The notes under the pieces are model-generated. The model was not told where the DNA came from and searched no databases. It worked only from the letters and a program-made list of their open reading frames with translations. 64,000 nt of DNA, taken from NCBI RefSeq assembly GCF_030825805.1, contig NZ_JAPJPF010000001.1, forward strand, positions 48,307 to 112,306. The letters are read 5' to 3'. The translations under genes were made by a program, and so were the position numbers. Below are positions 9,667 through 19,870 of the stretch, one piece after another (the stretch's first letter is position 1; each line of letters starts with the position of its first letter). This stretch comes from Streptococcus sp. GTDB taxonomy: Bacteria > Bacillota > Bacilli > Lactobacillales > Streptococcaceae.

Positions 9667-10812
9667 CTATATCTTATACAAATCTGAGAAATTCTTGATA
9701 TAACTCTCCAACGAAAATAACTCTTTTTGGCGTTTGACAGATGCTTCACCAAATTGTTTTCTCTTCTCAGTATTGTCATCTAATTCTTGAATAGCCTTAG
9801 ACAATTCTCCAGGCTGATTCGGTGTAGCAAGAAGACCGTTTTCGCCTTCCTTGACCATCTCACAGACACCACCATGATGGTAACCGACTACTGGTTTGCC
9901 ACAAGCCATGGCTTCTAGCACGACTGTTGGTAATGGATCTGGATTGGTACTTGGCAAGACAAAGATATCAAACATATTATAGAGTTCTGTCGTCTTGCTA
10001 TAATAGCCAATTCGTTTGATTTGCCCAGCTACTGGTGAGTCTGAAATAGCTTTTTCCAGCTCATCCACGCGCCACTCTTCCCCCTCAAATGCACTACCTG
10101 CTAAAAAGGCTACTGATTTGGGATTGGCTTGTAAGATTGGAGTAACAGCTTCCAGGAAGTCCCCTTGCCCTTTCCAGGCATTCACTCGACCAACCATTCC
10201 GATGACCAAAGCATCCTGCACGATCCCAAATTGGTCACGGACAGCACTGGCATCCATCATCTGATAGACAGCATTGTCAACACCATTATAGATGACTTGA
10301 ACTTGATCATCTTTTACAAAACGAGACTGCTTGACGTGGTTGGCTACAGCATTTGAAACTGTCACAATCGTATCGGCATAGCGCCCCATCAAAAAGTTGA
10401 TAAAATCTGAAATGGCTTTTGGTTTGACGATAATTTCATGCACATGCCAAATCAAAGGAAGTTTCAACTTCCGCTTGAGGTAAATTCCTTCAAGAACCGC
10501 TGTGGTGTTGTTGTGAACAAGGGTAATCCCATTCTCCTTGGCATATTGAGCAATTTGTTTGGAGTAACGGTTATAAGAGCCAAAGTACTCAAGGATTCCT
10601 TTTGGATTAAAATATTTTCGGCGTAATATTGGGTAATCAATGACTTTAACCTTAGCACCGACCTCTTCTAAAGCACCCACTAAGACACCGTCATTAGGTA
10701 AGATGACATGAGCTTCAAAAGCATCTTTATCCAATCCTTTAATGAGCTCCATCAACACTTTATCAGCACCGTACATTTCGGCACCAGCATGGAGATATAA
10801 TATTTTCTGCAT
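9667..10812 (-). CDS. Family 4 glycosyltransferase
   Basis: A 381-residue GT-B protein. The amino-terminal domain opens with ILYLHAGAEMYGADKVL, including the glycine-rich acceptor loop. The carboxyl domain has VIGMVGRVNAWKGQ near residue 205-220 and the donor-binding EX7E region PLPTVVLEAMACGKPVV near 290-305, with both glutamates expected by the family. It acts in the cytosol on the undecaprenyl-linked precursor. It begins 2 bp after the preceding rhamnosyltransferase stop codon, so coupled translation is likely. It probably adds the third sugar of the unit; donor identity is unknown. Confidence 0.9.
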   Translation of the reverse strand: MQKILYLHAGAEMYGADKVLMELIKGLDKDAFEAHVILPNDGVLVGALEEVGAKVKVIDYPILRRKYFNPKGILEYFGSYNRYSKQIAQYAKENGITLVHNNTTAVLEGIYLKRKLKLPLIWHVHEIIVKPKAISDFINFLMGRYADTIVTVSNAVANHVKQSRFVKDDQVQVIYNGVDNAVYQMMDASAVRDQFGIVQDALVIGMVGRVNAWKGQGDFLEAVTPILQANPKSVAFLAGSAFEGEEWRVDELEKAISDSPVAGQIKRIGYYSKTTELYNMFDIFVLPSTNPDPLPTVVLEAMACGKPVVGYHHGGVCEMVKEGENGLLATPNQPGELSKAIQELDDNTEKRKQFGEASVKRQKELFSLESYIKNFSDLYKI

Positions 10813-10814
10813 TT

Positions 10815-11987
10815 CTAACCTTTAAATACTTTCTCGTAGTCTGTGACAATCTTTTCCCAAGTAAAGGCTTCCGCAATCCGTTGACTTGATTTTTGATTGA
10901 GATCTTCGATTGCTTGAGCGTCCAATTGTTCAGTCTGATCAATAACACTTGCCAATTGTTCTTTCTTCCAATAGAGTGCACCGTCTTCACCGACTTCACG
11001 GTTAAAGCCAACATCTAACAAGAGGTTGAGTTTAGTAGACTCAAGAGCCTCAAGAAGGGATGGATTAGTACCACCTACCTCATGACCATGGAAGTAAGCG
11101 AAGGCATTCTCACGAATGTATTTGAGCAATTCTTGATCATAGACCGTCCCAACAAACTTCACTCGAGAATCTTGATCAAATCCTGTATCCTTACGCAACT
11201 GTTCATAGAACTTGTTTTGTTCTACATTGGTAATCAGAACAAAATCTTTTTGGGAGTTTGACTGCATAAAGCCACGAATCATGGCTTCATAGTTGTTTTC
11301 CGGTACAAAACGCCCCACGACAAGATAGTAGTTTCCTTCGGAGACTTGCTTATCTGCAAACCACGTCCGTACCTTCTCGTCCTCTTTGTTCAGGATAGAC
11401 TTGCTTGTATCCGTTCCATAAGCGATATAGGTCGTCTGTGGCTGATACTTAGTGTAAGCCTTTTGAATATAAGCCTCGATATTCTTGCTATCGCAGATCA
11501 AAAGATCGGCGTTTTTAACCATGAGTTGTTCAGAAAACTTCCAGTATTTACGGACTGGAAGACTCCATTTCGCACGAAGCCATTCATGTCCATCCGGATT
11601 GACCATCAGAGTCCCTCCGATCGCCTTGATTTTCTTCTTGATACCAGCGATAAAAGGGCCGATCCGACATGCCAAAACATAGAAGATAGGGGCTTGATCC
11701 TTGTTTTCTTTTGCGATTTCAATAGCTTTATTGAGAGCTGCAATATCATAAGCAATAGCACGTGCAGGACCGATATTAGGGACATCAATGTTGTAGCAAA
11801 TTGCGCCGTTATGTTCAAAAGTATCTGCAGTAATCCCTGATTTTGCAGAATTCTCCCGCATACATGCCACATAGTACTGAATCTCTCGATCTTGTTGGCA
11901 CTCTGTCAGCTTTTCGACAAAAGTTTCAAAACCACCATATTTCGCTGGAATTCCCTTAGAACCAACGATATAAACTGACTGTTTCAT
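10815..11987 (-). CDS. wchF: WchF-like rhamnosyltransferase
   Basis: I start the protein at MKQSVYIVGSKGIPA (ATG 11987, 390 residues) because AAGGAGA lies just upstream; a longer open frame to 12053 would overlap wchA and has no ribosome site. The amino-terminal DUF1972 domain (GSKGIPAKYGGFETFVEKL) is followed by a GT4 catalytic domain with YLVVGRFVPENNYE and HEVGGTNPSLLEAL, the latter holding the EX7E region. In pneumococcal and oral streptococcal clusters WchF adds beta-1,4-linked rhamnose to the lipid-linked glucose made by WchA, and it directly follows wchA there as here. The TDP-rhamnose genes are not in this window, so they must lie elsewhere. Confidence 0.88.
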   Translation of the reverse strand: MKQSVYIVGSKGIPAKYGGFETFVEKLTECQQDREIQYYVACMRENSAKSGITADTFEHNGAICYNIDVPNIGPARAIAYDIAALNKAIEIAKENKDQAPIFYVLACRIGPFIAGIKKKIKAIGGTLMVNPDGHEWLRAKWSLPVRKYWKFSEQLMVKNADLLICDSKNIEAYIQKAYTKYQPQTTYIAYGTDTSKSILNKEDEKVRTWFADKQVSEGNYYLVVGRFVPENNYEAMIRGFMQSNSQKDFVLITNVEQNKFYEQLRKDTGFDQDSRVKFVGTVYDQELLKYIRENAFAYFHGHEVGGTNPSLLEALESTKLNLLLDVGFNREVGEDGALYWKKEQLASVIDQTEQLDAQAIEDLNQKSSQRIAEAFTWEKIVTDYEKVFKG

Positions 11988-12024
11988 TTTTCTCCTTACA
12001 TGGAAAGGACGAAGCAGGAATTTC

Positions 12025-13398
12025 CTACTTCGCTCCATCTCGTTTAAATACAACTTTGATCGTTTTCAGCAAGATTTTAATATCTGACCAGATGGTCCAG
12101 TCATCGATATAGGACACATCTAAGCGAACCACTTCATCAAAGTCTGTAATTTCGCTACGTCCACTCACTTGCCAAAGCCCTGTAATTCCAGGTTTGAAAC
12201 TCAAACGACGTTTTTGTTCTGGAGTATACTTCTCATACTCATCCACTGTTGGAGGACGGGTTCCAACTAGGCTCATATCACCTTTTAGGACATTAAAGAA
12301 TTGGGGTAGCTCATCCAGACTGGTCTTGCGGATAAAGCGGCCAATCGGCGTGATCCGAGGGTCATTGTCCATTTTGAACATGCCACCGGTCATGGTGTTT
12401 TGATCCATCAATTCTTTTTTCCGCTCCTCTGCATCGACATACATTGAACGGAACTTATAAAATTTGAAATAGCGGCCATTTTTCCCGACCCGCTTTTGGG
12501 CGAAAATAGCCGGTCCTCCATCCTTGCGAATCAAGGGCACCAATACAATCGCCACCAAGCCGCATAGGAGCAAGCCCACCAAAGAACCACATATATCAAT
12601 TACACGTTTCGCGGTCACATGGCTAGGTTTGTAGAAGTTGGTCGAGAAGGTGACAACATTGAGGCCAGCTACTTCGCGAATTCGTTTGTTGCCGGCAAAG
12701 TTTAAATCAAAAGCATTGAGGTTGACGGTAACGTCGATCCCCATGGTCTCAAATTGTGAAACATACTCCCCAATTTCATACTCTTCACTTGGAAGATTGA
12801 GAAATACTTCATCTACCACTTCATAGGTCGCATAGGCCAACAGGTCTTCCTTTGGAACAACCTGAACAAAGGGGTGTTGAAAGTCTGGCCGGTCTAATAC
12901 TGTCACCGCGACCACTTCCCCACCGCTATCATTTGACGAAAGAAGTCGATCCAGGACTTTATCCAGACGAGAATTCGCTGTAATCAAGAGAATCTTGTGA
13001 CTTCCTTTGAGACTGTAATAGAAGCGACGCCAATACCGTTTAATGAAGTAATTCATTAAATAAAGGACAAGAGTCAGAAGAAACAGAAAATAAATCATCC
13101 CCCGGCGGGAGAGGGAGAACTTCTCCTCCAAAAAGAAGCTCGAAAAACTGATGGCTAACGCGAAGCACAAGCTGTATTTCAAAGTTTGTAAGAATTCAAC
13201 TAGATGCCCACGTTTAAAATAATCTTGGTTGTAATCGCTGACGTAGAAGGCTACGAAATGCAATAAATACAGATAGAAAATTGTATTAGAGTGGATTTCT
13301 GTCTCTGTCACAAAACTAAACAAATAAGCCACAACTAAGACTGGTAAGCTTTGGACAAAGGCCAAAGCAAATTTGTGAAATCCCCTTCCTTCTGTCAT
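12025..13398 (-). CDS. wchA: Undecaprenyl-phosphate glucose phosphotransferase
   Basis: A 457-residue integral membrane protein (CpsE/WchA family) that loads glucose-1-phosphate onto undecaprenyl phosphate, the first step of repeat-unit synthesis. Four to five membrane segments fill residues 10-150, a CoA-binding-like domain spans about 150-260, and the catalytic sugar-transferase domain begins at [15 protein letters not shown]. Conserved motifs seen are [33 protein letters not shown] and VGTRPP, then [14 protein letters not shown]. It is the first gene after the cpsABCD regulatory head, the usual order. Length and all motifs are normal. Confidence 0.95.
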   Translation of the reverse strand: MTEGRGFHKFALAFVQSLPVLVVAYLFSFVTETEIHSNTIFYLYLLHFVAFYVSDYNQDYFKRGHLVEFLQTLKYSLCFALAISFSSFFLEEKFSLSRRGMIYFLFLLTLVLYLMNYFIKRYWRRFYYSLKGSHKILLITANSRLDKVLDRLLSSNDSGGEVVAVTVLDRPDFQHPFVQVVPKEDLLAYATYEVVDEVFLNLPSEEYEIGEYVSQFETMGIDVTVNLNAFDLNFAGNKRIREVAGLNVVTFSTNFYKPSHVTAKRVIDICGSLVGLLLCGLVAIVLVPLIRKDGGPAIFAQKRVGKNGRYFKFYKFRSMYVDAEERKKELMDQNTMTGGMFKMDNDPRITPIGRFIRKTSLDELPQFFNVLKGDMSLVGTRPPTVDEYEKYTPEQKRRLSFKPGITGLWQVSGRSEITDFDEVVRLDVSYIDDWTIWSDIKILLKTIKVVFKRDGAK

Positions 13399-13417
13399 AA
13401 TATCCCGATCCTATTCT

Positions 13418-14113
13418 TTATCTTTTTCTCCCGTAATTGCCATAGTTCCCGTAATTACCATAGGAACCATATTTTTCTAATTGAATATCAAATTTATTGA
13501 GGACCACTCCTAGGAATGGTGTCCCCGTCTGCTCTAGTTGCTCTTTGGCCTTTTGAACAGCCTTGCGACTAACAGCTCCTGCCGCTGTCACAATCAAGCT
13601 ACCATCACAGCGTTGAGCAATAATCGCCGCATCAATCACCATCCCAATTGGTGGGGTGTCGACAACGATATAGTCATAGTGATTGCGGAGCGCCTCAATG
13701 ATGACCTCGAAGTTTTTACTTTGCAAGAGACCCGTTGGATTTGGAGAAACCTGCCCTGACAGGAGCACATCCAGTTTTGGATAATCTGTCGTCGCAATTG
13801 CTTGCGAAATCTCACTCTTCCCAGAAAGTACTTCTGTCAAACCAGCAACACGACCTTGGCTCTTGAAGACACCTGTCATGACCGAGTTACGGATATCCGC
13901 ATCGATCAACAAGGTACGATAGCCCGCACGCGCAAAGGCTGTCGCCAAATTCGTAGAAATGGTTGATTTTCCTTCGTTTGGTTGCACAGATGAGATGGCA
14001 ACGACCTTAATATTGGTCCCACTCAACTGAATATTGGTACTCAAGGCATTAAAATACTCTTCAGCCTGAGTCATCGCTGCTAATTTGCTTTTTACAATTT
14101 CTAAGGTTGCCAT
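13418..14113 (-). CDS. cpsD: Capsule tyrosine autokinase CpsD/Wze
   Basis: A 231-residue BY-kinase. Walker A reads SVQPNEGKST (about residues 42-51), Walker A' is LLIDADIR and Walker B is YIVVDTPP. The tail ends in YGSYGNYGNYGNYGRKR, a cluster of tyrosines that is autophosphorylated in this family. The kinase needs the membrane partner CpsC encoded just upstream and is dephosphorylated by CpsB; the cycle controls chain length and amount of polysaccharide. The gap to cpsC is 12 bp. Confidence 0.95.
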   Translation of the reverse strand: MATLEIVKSKLAAMTQAEEYFNALSTNIQLSGTNIKVVAISSVQPNEGKSTISTNLATAFARAGYRTLLIDADIRNSVMTGVFKSQGRVAGLTEVLSGKSEISQAIATTDYPKLDVLLSGQVSPNPTGLLQSKNFEVIIEALRNHYDYIVVDTPPIGMVIDAAIIAQRCDGSLIVTAAGAVSRKAVQKAKEQLEQTGTPFLGVVLNKFDIQLEKYGSYGNYGNYGNYGRKR

Positions 14114-14125
14114 GAATTCTCCCTC

Positions 14126-14821
14126 TTACAGTTTCTTCACACTAGGGATCACACCTAATAGAGTGATGCCCATCACTTCTTCGACATCTTCTGGTTTCTT
14201 CACACGGTCATCCAATACCTCTGACAAGATCACCAGGATGGAAATCAAGACACCCCCAAGGACAAAGCCAATAACGACATTTCGCTTAATATTTGGTGAA
14301 GAAGGGTTTTGCGGTACGACAGCCTCATCCAAAGTCGTCACGTCAGATACCTTGGTTACAGCGATAATTTTTTCGGCCGCTACATCTTTCAATCCATTCG
14401 CGATACGAGCTGCTTCTTGTGGATCTGGGTCTGAGGCTGTGATGGACAAAATCCGAGTATCCGCTGGAACTGCCACTGAGACTTTCTTAGCAAGCTCTGC
14501 TGGAGTCATTTCCAACTTCAACTCTTCAATAGCCTGGTTCAAGACATTTTGAGAAAGAATAATCTCGCGATAGTCTTTAACCAAGTAGGATCCCGCTTGA
14601 AGATCTTGGTTGGTCAAGGCATTGTTTTCTTGGTTCTGACGGCTGACCACATAGATACGACTGGTACTTTGGTAGATTTTCTTCGCCACAAATGCGCTGT
14701 ACCCTAGGGCACCAATCGCAAATAGCAAGGCCGTAATCAGAATTGAGAATTTACGACGCCATAAGGTTTTAAAGAGGGAGACCACATCCAATTCGATCTC
14801 TTTGCTCTCTTGGTTTTTCAT
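14126..14821 (-). CDS. cpsC: Capsule chain-length regulator and kinase activator CpsC/Wzd
   Basis: Starting at the ATG at 14821 gives 231 residues beginning MKNQESKEIELDVVSLF. A GTG two codons upstream is possible but lies too close to the AAGGAG. It has two membrane segments, near residues 25-45 and near 175-195, flanking an extracellular Wzz domain. The carboxyl tail (DRVKKPEDVEEVMGITLLGVIPSVKKL) is the region that contacts and activates CpsD in the family. It acts in the membrane as co-polymerase and anchor for the kinase. Confidence 0.94.
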   Translation of the reverse strand: MKNQESKEIELDVVSLFKTLWRRKFSILITALLFAIGALGYSAFVAKKIYQSTSRIYVVSRQNQENNALTNQDLQAGSYLVKDYREIILSQNVLNQAIEELKLEMTPAELAKKVSVAVPADTRILSITASDPDPQEAARIANGLKDVAAEKIIAVTKVSDVTTLDEAVVPQNPSSPNIKRNVVIGFVLGGVLISILVILSEVLDDRVKKPEDVEEVMGITLLGVIPSVKKL

Positions 14822-14863
14822 ATTCACTTTCTCCTTTTCAATCCCCGTGATGGAACTTGATTG

Positions 14864-15595
14864 TTAAAATAATTCGTTATCCAGTAATGCTTGTTGATTT
14901 TCAATAAAGAGGGCACGCGCTCGGTTACTTCCGTAACGTTTTTCAATCAACTGATAAGCCTGGTCCATGTATGGAGGGCGCTGATCAACATTGTGCATAT
15001 CGCTGGCAACAAAATGGACCAAGTCCTTGTCCAAGAAATATTGGGCACGATGTTTCATGAACTTGTAGCGATCGCCAAACAATTTAGGCTTGAGCACACT
15101 CGAACTATTGATTTGGGTATAGCATCCCATTCGGATCAATTCCCGCACCCGTTTTTCATTCTTTTCCAAACAGTGGTACCGTTCAATATGGGCAACTACC
15201 GGAGTCACTCCTAAGCGCAAGACCGCACTTAAGGCTTGATGAATCTCCTTGTAGGGCGTTGCCATACTAAACTCGATCAAGGCAAAGCTGGTTTCAGCAA
15301 GCGTTGGAATAGTCCCAGCTTCCAGTTTTTCAAGAATATCTCGCGTATAATAGATTTCTGCTCCAAAATGCAAGGTCATTTCCGGTAGATAGGTCGCCAC
15401 CATCTCTTTTACTGCTAAGTAGTTTTGATAGATCTTTTCTTCTGGGGTTTCAAACATCCCTTTCCGACGATGGGACGTCGAAACGATGGTTCGGACCCCT
15501 TGACGGTAGCTTTCCTCGATGAGGAGTTTGCTATCCTCAATCGTCTTTGGTCCATCATCCACATCAAAGACAATGTGTGAATGAATATCAATCAT
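14864..15595 (-). CDS. cpsB: PHP-type protein-tyrosine phosphatase CpsB/Wzh
   Basis: A 243-residue manganese-dependent phosphatase of the PHP fold. The metal-binding residues are visible in [16 protein letters not shown] (first eight residues, then DDGP), in STSHRRKG, in GAEIYY, in VAHIERY and in ASDMHN near 200. It removes phosphate from the CpsD tyrosine tail and thereby tunes polysaccharide output. Its ATG overlaps the end of cpsA by 8 bp, which indicates coupled translation. Confidence 0.95.
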   Translation of the reverse strand: MIDIHSHIVFDVDDGPKTIEDSKLLIEESYRQGVRTIVSTSHRRKGMFETPEEKIYQNYLAVKEMVATYLPEMTLHFGAEIYYTRDILEKLEAGTIPTLAETSFALIEFSMATPYKEIHQALSAVLRLGVTPVVAHIERYHCLEKNEKRVRELIRMGCYTQINSSSVLKPKLFGDRYKFMKHRAQYFLDKDLVHFVASDMHNVDQRPPYMDQAYQLIEKRYGSNRARALFIENQQALLDNELF

Positions 15596-17066
15596 TGTTT
15601 TTTCCTTCCATGGTTTGGTTTATCTTTTCTTTGGCTTGTGCCACGCTATCAGCATTCAACTCCATCATGTAAAGAGCAGATCCTGGCATCGCATATGAAG
15701 GCAAGTCATTTCGTCCTTGTCCAGTGACAGCTTGTGAAGTCACCTTGTAGCTTCCACCAGTCTCCAACTGTGTATTGACCAAATTCATAATGGTTGGCAA
15801 GGGCATATTGGTTTGCAAGGAATCTTGTAAACCAGAAACGATTTCGTTGTAATTGCTCAATGCTTTGGTCGATGTTAATTTATGGATAATGGCTGCGATG
15901 ACTTTTTCTTGGTTCTTCCCACGGTCGTTGTCTCCACCTTCGAGAGAGTAGCGTTCACGGACAAAGCCAAGAGCTTGTTCCGAATCCAAATGGACTTTTC
16001 CTACAGGGAAGTGGTAGTTCCCGTGTAGACTTGTAAACTCTTGATCATTTTCTACATCAATCCCTCCGACGAGGTCGACAAGCTTTAAGAAAGAAGTGAA
16101 ATTCAAGCGGACATAGTAGTCAATCTTGATGTCGTACAGATTTTCTAAGGTATGAATAGACGCATCTACTCCGTAAATCCCAGCGTGGGTCAATTTATCC
16201 CCTTGGTTGTTCCCACCATCTGCGATCGGTACATAGGCGTCACGCGGAGTCGTGGTCAGCAAGACTTGCTTGGTCTTTCGATTGACCGTCATGATAATAT
16301 TGACATCAGATCGAGAAACCGAAGTGACTGGGCCATAGGTGTCAATCCCACTGACATAGATGTTAAAGGTATCCGCATTGGCATCCGCCTTTGCCTTGGT
16401 TTCCACTTGGCGACGGATCTTGTAAGAATAGATTTTCTTTAATTTTTTCGCGTAGTCAGCATCCACACTGGCAATGGTATCTTCAAAGGTACTATTCAAA
16501 GCAATGGCTTGTGTCTTATCTTCTTGTAGGGCCTGGTAGGCTGCCACGTAAGATTCCACATCTTCGATGGTCAAGTCATGCTGGCGCGTTTTCTTCACTT
16601 CCTCTACCAAGGCTAGAAGATCATCTGCATTATTATTCCCCGTAGGCGCTGCTACACTGCTGATTTCTTTGATATCTTGGATTGGACTATCTGCTTTGAC
16701 ATAGACAGCCATTTCAAATTCCGTATAGTTGGCATTTCGGTTCACATTTCCAGCGACATCGACCAATTGCTGGGTAACAAATGTCCCCACGGAGGTCCCT
16801 AGCAAGCCTAAAACCAATAAAAATAGCGTCGTCTTTTTAGCCTTGCCTGCAAGGATCAAACCCAAGGTTAAAAAAAGTCCGCCAATTAACAATACCGTCA
16901 CAAGAATATTCAAATAACGGAAAGCTAGGATATTGTAGCTAAAGACATTATAAAGAAAGAGCCCAGCTACAAGTAGCGTTAAAACCCAGAGACCACTATT
17001 TACAATGCGTAGCTGATCCCAACCGCTTGTTCTATTTGAATGTTTGTTTTTTCTACTTCGATTCAT
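15588..17066 (-). CDS. cpsA: LytR-CpsA-Psr family polysaccharide-peptidoglycan ligase CpsA/Wzg
   Basis: I choose ATG 17066 (492 residues, [11 protein letters not shown]) because a GGGGG ribosome site lies 7 bp upstream; an ATG four codons earlier has none. Three membrane segments fill residues 25-110, then an accessory extracellular domain, and the LCP catalytic domain begins near residue 230 ([28 protein letters not shown] in two blocks). It continues through the arginine-bearing [10 protein letters not shown] and [22 protein letters not shown] enzymes attach undecaprenyl-linked polymers to the cell wall. This is the first gene of the operon. Confidence 0.94.
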   Translation of the reverse strand: MNRSRKNKHSNRTSGWDQLRIVNSGLWVLTLLVAGLFLYNVFSYNILAFRYLNILVTVLLIGGLFLTLGLILAGKAKKTTLFLLVLGLLGTSVGTFVTQQLVDVAGNVNRNANYTEFEMAVYVKADSPIQDIKEISSVAAPTGNNNADDLLALVEEVKKTRQHDLTIEDVESYVAAYQALQEDKTQAIALNSTFEDTIASVDADYAKKLKKIYSYKIRRQVETKAKADANADTFNIYVSGIDTYGPVTSVSRSDVNIIMTVNRKTKQVLLTTTPRDAYVPIADGGNNQGDKLTHAGIYGVDASIHTLENLYDIKIDYYVRLNFTSFLKLVDLVGGIDVENDQEFTSLHGNYHFPVGKVHLDSEQALGFVRERYSLEGGDNDRGKNQEKVIAAIIHKLTSTKALSNYNEIVSGLQDSLQTNMPLPTIMNLVNTQLETGGSYKVTSQAVTGQGRNDLPSYAMPGSALYMMELNADSVAQAKEKINQTMEGKNND

Positions 17067-17093
17067 TTTATCCCCCATACTATTTTCTTAAAT

Positions 17094-17102
17094 ATTATAA
17101 CA
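17094..17102 (-). promoter_or_regulatory. Extended -10 promoter of the polysaccharide operon
   Basis: On the minus strand TGTTATAAT forms a perfect extended -10 about 28 bp before the cpsA ATG. No good -35 is visible 17 bp upstream (TGATCT), which an extended -10 can tolerate. The untranslated leader would be about 20 bases. Confidence 0.6.
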
Positions 17103-17203
17103 TAAAATTGGCCTACAGATCAGAATCTATGCCCATTTCTCCACTATTAATTTTATACTATTCCTAACTTTCTGTACAGTAACATAAGAAAAAATGAGCA
17201 AAT

Positions 17204-17231
17204 AAAAAAGGTGAGTTTCCTCACCTTTTTT
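17204..17231 (-). terminator. Intrinsic terminator of the lipoprotein gene
   Basis: The stem GGTGAG/CTCACC is flanked by A6 and T6, 6 bp after the lipoprotein stop codon. The symmetry allows action in both directions, insulating the capsule promoter from read-through. Confidence 0.85.
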
Positions 17232-17237
17232 ATAGGT

Positions 17238-18104
17238 TTATACTTTATCTTTTGAGGTTGAACTTGTATCTGAATCCTTGCTAGTCGAAGAATCACTCTT
17301 TGAAGAATTGCTTCCTTTACGAGTTTCAGCTCCATCAGCAGAGTATTCGTTTACAAAGATTTCCTTACGTAGTTCAAGGAAGCTTTCATCACTAAGGATA
17401 TAACGCCCTTCTTTGGTTTTTGTCAATTCCAAAGTGTACTCACGTGGTTCGATGTACCCAAAATCTTCGTTCAAACGATCAAAGGCATAGTAGAACAAGA
17501 AGTTGTTCAATAAAGACAAACGTTTTTCCAGATCTGGATCTGTGTTGTCTTCTAATTTTTTAACATCTTCAATTCCGTTTTCAAACAGACTAGATTTTGC
17601 GCGGTTGATCAAGTTAGCCAAGTCACGTGTTGCAATTGCACGAGATTTGAAGGTAACCGTCGCAATATCTCCTTCGTCTTCAACCTTGGTGATTTCATAG
17701 TCATCACCGATCGTTGCTAACACTTTGAAACGAGCTTGGTCAAACAATTCCAAGATTTTTTCTGGAGTGAATGTTTCAGTTGTGAGTTCAAGTGTGTAGT
17801 TTTCTGCTGGTAAATATTTTGATGCATTTTCATCGACAAATTTTTCGGTGATTTGTTTTTTCCACTTGTCAACTGATGTACCCATCAAAGTTGTGAAACC
17901 AGAAGAATGATCTGTAAAGATGGCACGAAGAATAATATCCCCATCTTTTTCAATTTGTTTTTTTGTCTTTTCTTCTTTTGATTCACTAGATTGTTCTACT
18001 TTATCCTCTTTAGTTTGAGGTTTTTCAACAACTGGTTTTGATGAACAAGCTACTAACATCAATAAACAGGCTGGTAAAACACCATATTTTACAAGCTTTT
18101 TCAT
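17238..18104 (-). CDS. Lipoprotein of unknown function
   Basis: A 288-residue lipoprotein. The signal peptide ends in the lipobox LVAC with Cys at about residue 20. A charged Glu/Lys/Ser linker follows to about residue 55, and the mature domain (residues 55-255) alternates Thr/Glu-rich strands such as YTLELTTETFTPEKIL and GDIATVTFKSRAI. The last 30 residues are a Ser/Lys/Asp-rich tail (SSKSDSSTSKD...). The repeated pattern resembles the DUF5105-type lipoprotein domain, but I cannot name the family with certainty. It is a single gene with its own terminator, upstream of the capsule operon and downstream of cls. No function is proposed. Confidence 0.75.
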   Translation of the reverse strand: MKKLVKYGVLPACLLMLVACSSKPVVEKPQTKEDKVEQSSESKEEKTKKQIEKDGDIILRAIFTDHSSGFTTLMGTSVDKWKKQITEKFVDENASKYLPAENYTLELTTETFTPEKILELFDQARFKVLATIGDDYEITKVEDEGDIATVTFKSRAIATRDLANLINRAKSSLFENGIEDVKKLEDNTDPDLEKRLSLLNNFLFYYAFDRLNEDFGYIEPREYTLELTKTKEGRYILSDESFLELRKEIFVNEYSADGAETRKGSNSSKSDSSTSKDSDTSSTSKDKV

Positions 18105-18221
18105 AAGTTCTCCTTATTTTTTATAGATTATGTTCATTATATCAAAAATTACCCTTTGAGAATTCTCAGATAAGTGTATGTAAACAAATTGTAATATTTC
18201 ATTACACACTTCACACTAACA

Positions 18222-18246
18222 AGCCCTCCTTCCCCTAAGAAGGGCT
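18222..18246 (-). terminator. Weak hairpin after cardiolipin synthase
   Basis: AGCCC and GGGCT with an internal TTC/GAA pair form an imperfect stem 9 bp after the cls stop codon. The T-tract is poor (TTGTTAG), so termination may be incomplete. Confidence 0.4.
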
Positions 18247-18254
18247 CAATTCGC

Positions 18255-19790
18255 CTATAACATTGGTGCAAACAACTGCATAATCTCTTTGATCAAATGC
18301 TGGTACCAGGTAATCCGGAAAGTGTCTAGCTTGATTTGCTGAGATACAGAGAAAATCTCTCCAAAGTCCGCTCGGATCTTGGTCAATTCTGGACTTCGAT
18401 ACATCCAGACAGCATTCTCATAGTGGTGTACTAGGCTCCGATAGTCAAAGTTGATGGTCCCGACTACTGCGACTTCATCGTCGGCCAATACTTGCTTGCT
18501 ATGGATAAAGCCTGGAGTGTATTCATAGATTTTCACCCCTGCTTCCATGAGGTCTGGATAAGCCCCTCGTGTAACGATTTGGATCAGTTTTTTATCTGGA
18601 ATGAAAGGAGTCACGATGCGTACATCGACCCCTCGTAGAGCCGCATTTCGAATATCTTCTGTCAAATCATAATCAATGATTAGATAAGGGGTCGTAATGT
18701 AGACATAATCCGTCGCCTGATTGATGATATTCTGATAAACAGACTTACCAACTTGGGACTTGTAGATGGGTTTAGGGCCGCTACCAAAGGGAATATAGAA
18801 GCCTTCACCCTCTACCGCTTGGTTTTCCATATGGTATTTATCAAAATCTTCAATTTCCCCCTGGTTGATGTACCAGTTCATGAGAAAGAGCCGCGTCAAG
18901 GCCTTAACCGCTCGACCATCTAAGCGCACTGCACTATCCTTCCAATGACCGAAGCGCTCTATCTGATTGATATACTCATCCGCTAGGTTAACCCCACCTG
19001 TATAGCCAATCTGACCATCAATGACCAAGATCTTGCGGTGGTCTCGATTGTTATAAGCCACCGTCAATCGTGGCACCACCTTGTTGAACTTATGGGCGTC
19101 AATGCCTAATTTTCGCAAGCGTCTGGTGTAGTTCCCCTTCAGGGTCGCCATACAGCCGATATCATCGTAGAGCAATTTCACCTCTACCCCTTCTTTAACC
19201 TTTTCAAGTAGGATATCTAGGATACTATTCCACATCAGGCCTTCCTCGATGATGTAGAATTCGAGAAAGATAAATTTCTTAGCTGAGCGCAAATCCTCCA
19301 ACAATTGCGGGAGCATCTGATCCCCTAGCGGGAAGAAAGTCGAAGCCGTCCCGTTGTACAGGTCTGCATTGTGGTCAATGGATAGAATAGACTTGACCAT
19401 CCCATAGACGCTCTTACTCTCTTCTTTCAACTGGAGGCGAAGCTCGTGGCTATTATCCTCACGGAAATTCATGGATTCCATATTTTCCAACTGGACCATT
19501 TCTTTTTTGGACAGACGCCGCTCCCCAAACATGAGGTAAAGAAGGGAACCAAAAACGGGGATGACGGCAATTAAGAGCCAGGTCACCTTGCTCTCTGGAG
19601 GCATATTCCGGTTAACAATCGCCAAAATGGTCGAGATATACAAGAGGACCATGATGGTGACAGACATCCAATTGGGGAACCATTCATTTAGCCAAAAGAA
19701 GGCTGCAAAGGACAACCAGAGTTCAAACCCCATAAAGAGGATACTGAACCCATATTTGGACATTAACAATCGAATTTTTCGAAAACTCAC
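18255..19790 (-). CDS. cls: Cardiolipin synthase
   Basis: A 511-residue membrane enzyme that condenses two phosphatidylglycerols into cardiolipin. It opens with a GTG codon, 7 bp after AAGGAG. Two membrane segments lie at about residues 15-35 and 42-60, followed by a PLDc_N-type segment (LLIAVIPVFGSLLYLMFGERR). The two phospholipase D motifs are present: HRKILVIDG with His at 251 and HSKQVLADD with His at 430, each followed by the GG/GT..N(F/L) element. Length matches Gram-positive Cls. It stands alone with its own promoter. Confidence 0.93.
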   Translation of the reverse strand: MSFRKIRLLMSKYGFSILFMGFELWLSFAAFFWLNEWFPNWMSVTIMVLLYISTILAIVNRNMPPESKVTWLLIAVIPVFGSLLYLMFGERRLSKKEMVQLENMESMNFREDNSHELRLQLKEESKSVYGMVKSILSIDHNADLYNGTASTFFPLGDQMLPQLLEDLRSAKKFIFLEFYIIEEGLMWNSILDILLEKVKEGVEVKLLYDDIGCMATLKGNYTRRLRKLGIDAHKFNKVVPRLTVAYNNRDHRKILVIDGQIGYTGGVNLADEYINQIERFGHWKDSAVRLDGRAVKALTRLFLMNWYINQGEIEDFDKYHMENQAVEGEGFYIPFGSGPKPIYKSQVGKSVYQNIINQATDYVYITTPYLIIDYDLTEDIRNAALRGVDVRIVTPFIPDKKLIQIVTRGAYPDLMEAGVKIYEYTPGFIHSKQVLADDEVAVVGTINFDYRSLVHHYENAVWMYRSPELTKIRADFGEIFSVSQQIKLDTFRITWYQHLIKEIMQLFAPML

Positions 19791-19820
19791 CCTCGTTCTC
19801 CTTCTTTTCTAATCCCTACT

Positions 19821-19849
19821 AGTATACCAGTTCTAAGAAGGGAGCGCAA
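19821..19849 (-). promoter_or_regulatory. Promoter of cls
   Basis: On the minus strand TTGCGC and TATACT are 17 bp apart, with TGG in front of the -10. The start is about 31 bp before the GTG codon. Confidence 0.6.
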
Positions 19850-19870
19850 ACCCGATAAAATGAAAAAAAA

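Noticed and set aside
11346-11840. A 164-codon plus-strand frame inside wchF
   Set aside because: It mirrors the wchF coding frame, shows no recognisable domain and has no ribosome site.
14085-14552. A 155-codon plus-strand frame across cpsD and cpsC
   Set aside because: Antisense shadow over two conserved genes; low-complexity Thr/Ser-rich product.
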